Below the pieces are notes generated by a model. The model made no database searches, was not told where the DNA came from, and was given only the letters and a program-made list of their open reading frames with translations. From contig JAGWVP010000211.1 of assembly GCA_018970825.1 (NCBI GenBank), positions 1 to 6,074 on the forward strand: a stretch of DNA of 6,074 nucleotides, in the 5' to 3' direction. The DNA is from a bacterium (lineage in GTDB: Bacteria; Desulfobacterota; Binatia; UBA12015). The translations under genes were made by a program, and so were the position numbers. Shown piece after piece: positions 5,246-6,074 of the stretch. The stretch's first letter is position 1. Every line of letters starts with the position of its first letter.

Positions 5246-6074
5246 ATGAGCGACACGACCCCAGCGATCGGCGCTTCCCCCGGGGACTCCGCGGCCGGTC
5301 GGCTCGATGCTGCCCTGCTCGCGGCGGCATTCGTCGCCTCGAGGGTCTTCGTCGACCGCGTGCTCGGGCTGCACTTCGACCCCTCCGCGCTGGTCTGGTG
5401 CGTGCAGTTTCTCGACCCGGCCCTGCTGCGCGACGACCTCGCGCGAAGCCTCTGGTGGCTGCACGCGCAGCCACCGCTGTTCAACCTGTTCCTCGGACTC
5501 GGCATGAAGGCGTTCTCGGAGACCGGGCCCGGGTTCGGCCTCGTGTTCCGGGCGGCGAGTCTCTCCCTCGTGCTCGCCCTGCACGCGCTGCTGCGGCGCC
5601 TCGGGGTGCGCCGCGGACCGGCGCTCGCGACGAGCCTCGTCTTCCTCGCGAGCCCGGCGCTCCTCTACTGCGAGTGCTGGCTCTACTACACGCTGTTCGA
5701 GGCCCTGTTCCTCGGCCTCGCCTGCCTCGGCTTCGCGCGGCTGCTCGAGCGACCGACGCCGGGCCGGCTCGCCGGGTTCCTCGCCTGGCCGACGCTGCTC
5801 TGCCTGCTGCGCTCGACCTTCCAGCCGGCCTGGCTGCTCGCGGTCGCGGCGGTGCCGATGCTGGCGCTGCCGGAGCTCCGGCGACGAGGCGCGGCCTGGG
5901 CGGTCGTCGCGGCGCTCCTGCTCCCGCCGGTCGCCTGGTGCGCGAAGAACGCGTCGGTCTTCGGTTTCTTCGGAAGACGTAGCCGGAGCATGCAGAGGGG
6001 CTCGCGGATCCCGGGCGAAGGGGCGGCGGCACCCGCGGGCGAAGCCCGGGTCGCGGGCATGGACGGCGGGCCGT
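5246..6074 (+). CDS. Multi-pass membrane protein, GT-C glycosyltransferase-like (N-terminal part, runs off window)
   Basis: The frame from ATG 5246 stays open to the window end (276 codons plus one base), so the gene is incomplete. Hydrophobic stretches at about 20-34, 78-90, 98-116, 127-163, 175-208 and 216-232 suggest several membrane helices. The segment SLWWLHAQPPLFNLFLGLGMKAF (in 68-90) resembles the 'HxQPPLFN' segment of GT-C-type integral membrane proteins related to the ArnT/PMT superfamily, which move sugars from polyprenyl-phosphate donors on the outer face of the membrane. Candidate loop acidic residues are Asp45 and Asp57. Near the end, KNASVFGFFG (234-243) recalls the 'KN..FG.FG' segment I associate with these proteins, but what follows is unexpectedly Arg/Gly/Ala/Pro-rich. 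The ribosome site is weak (GGA at 5235-5237). ATG 5246 is preferred because it leaves a short polar tail before the first helix. The donor and acceptor are unknown, and the link to the selenoprotein may be only positional. Confidence 0.75.
   Translation, partial: MSDTTPAIGASPGDSAAGRLDAALLAAAFVASRVFVDRVLGLHFDPSALVWCVQFLDPALLRDDLARSLWWLHAQPPLFNLFLGLGMKAFSETGPGFGLVFRAASLSLVLALHALLRRLGVRRGPALATSLVFLASPALLYCECWLYYTLFEALFLGLACLGFARLLERPTPGRLAGFLAWPTLLCLLRSTFQPAWLLAVAAVPMLALPELRRRGAAWAVVAALLLPPVAWCAKNASVFGFFGRRSRSMQRGSRIPGEGAAAPAGEARVAGMDGGP

Noticed and set aside
2401..5505. A 1034-residue open frame on the minus strand
   Set aside because: It lies antisense to three well-supported plus-strand genes, is Arg/Pro/Gly-rich and shows no domain. 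Long antisense frames are expected in DNA this rich in GC.
5983..6015. Cluster of GCATGC, GGATCC and CCCGGG sites suggesting vector polylinker
   Set aside because: The spacing and intervening bases do not match the common cloning polylinkers I know; such palindromes are frequent by chance in GC-rich DNA.

Overview
The window is a single-strand (+) run of five protein genes in very GC-rich DNA (third codon positions almost all G or C). No rRNA, tRNA, CRISPR array or insertion sequence is visible. The gene types (acyl-CoA dehydrogenase, Baeyer-Villiger-type monooxygenase, selenoprotein, GT-C-like membrane protein) would fit a high-GC, lipid-oxidising, selenocysteine-using bacterium such as a Myxococcota, Binatota or other former 'Deltaproteobacteria' lineage. 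This taxonomic guess is an inference, not something the sequence proves.

Layout: (1) 8-1183, acyl-CoA dehydrogenase. (2) 1209-2861, a 550-residue fusion of a thioredoxin-like domain (CETC redox motif) with a large conserved domain of unknown function, starting at GTG 25 nt after gene 1. (3) 3007-4467, FAD/NAD(P)H flavin monooxygenase with a Baeyer-Villiger fingerprint. (4) 4601-5131, a small selenoprotein of the UGSC family. Its in-frame TGA (4880-4882) encodes selenocysteine in a U-G-S-C motif, and a stem-loop fitting a bacterial SECIS element follows immediately. (5) 5246 to the window end, the N-terminal part of a multi-pass membrane protein resembling GT-C glycosyltransferases. Intergenic gaps are 25, 145, 133 and 114 nt; genes 1-2 look co-transcribed, while the others may have their own signals.

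The main point is gene 4. Read with TGA as stop, it breaks into a 93-residue protein plus a meaningless downstream GTG ORF, and ordinary annotation would lose the redox centre. With selenocysteine inserted, the two halves form one coherent 176-residue protein. Gene 2, a thiol redox protein with a large uncharacterised domain, lies two genes upstream. Together with the acyl-CoA dehydrogenase and the monooxygenase, this suggests a redox or lipid/ketone catabolism neighbourhood in which a selenoprotein and a thioredoxin-like fusion may cooperate. That functional link is inference. No selA, selB, selC or selD is present in the window, so the selenocysteine machinery must be encoded elsewhere.
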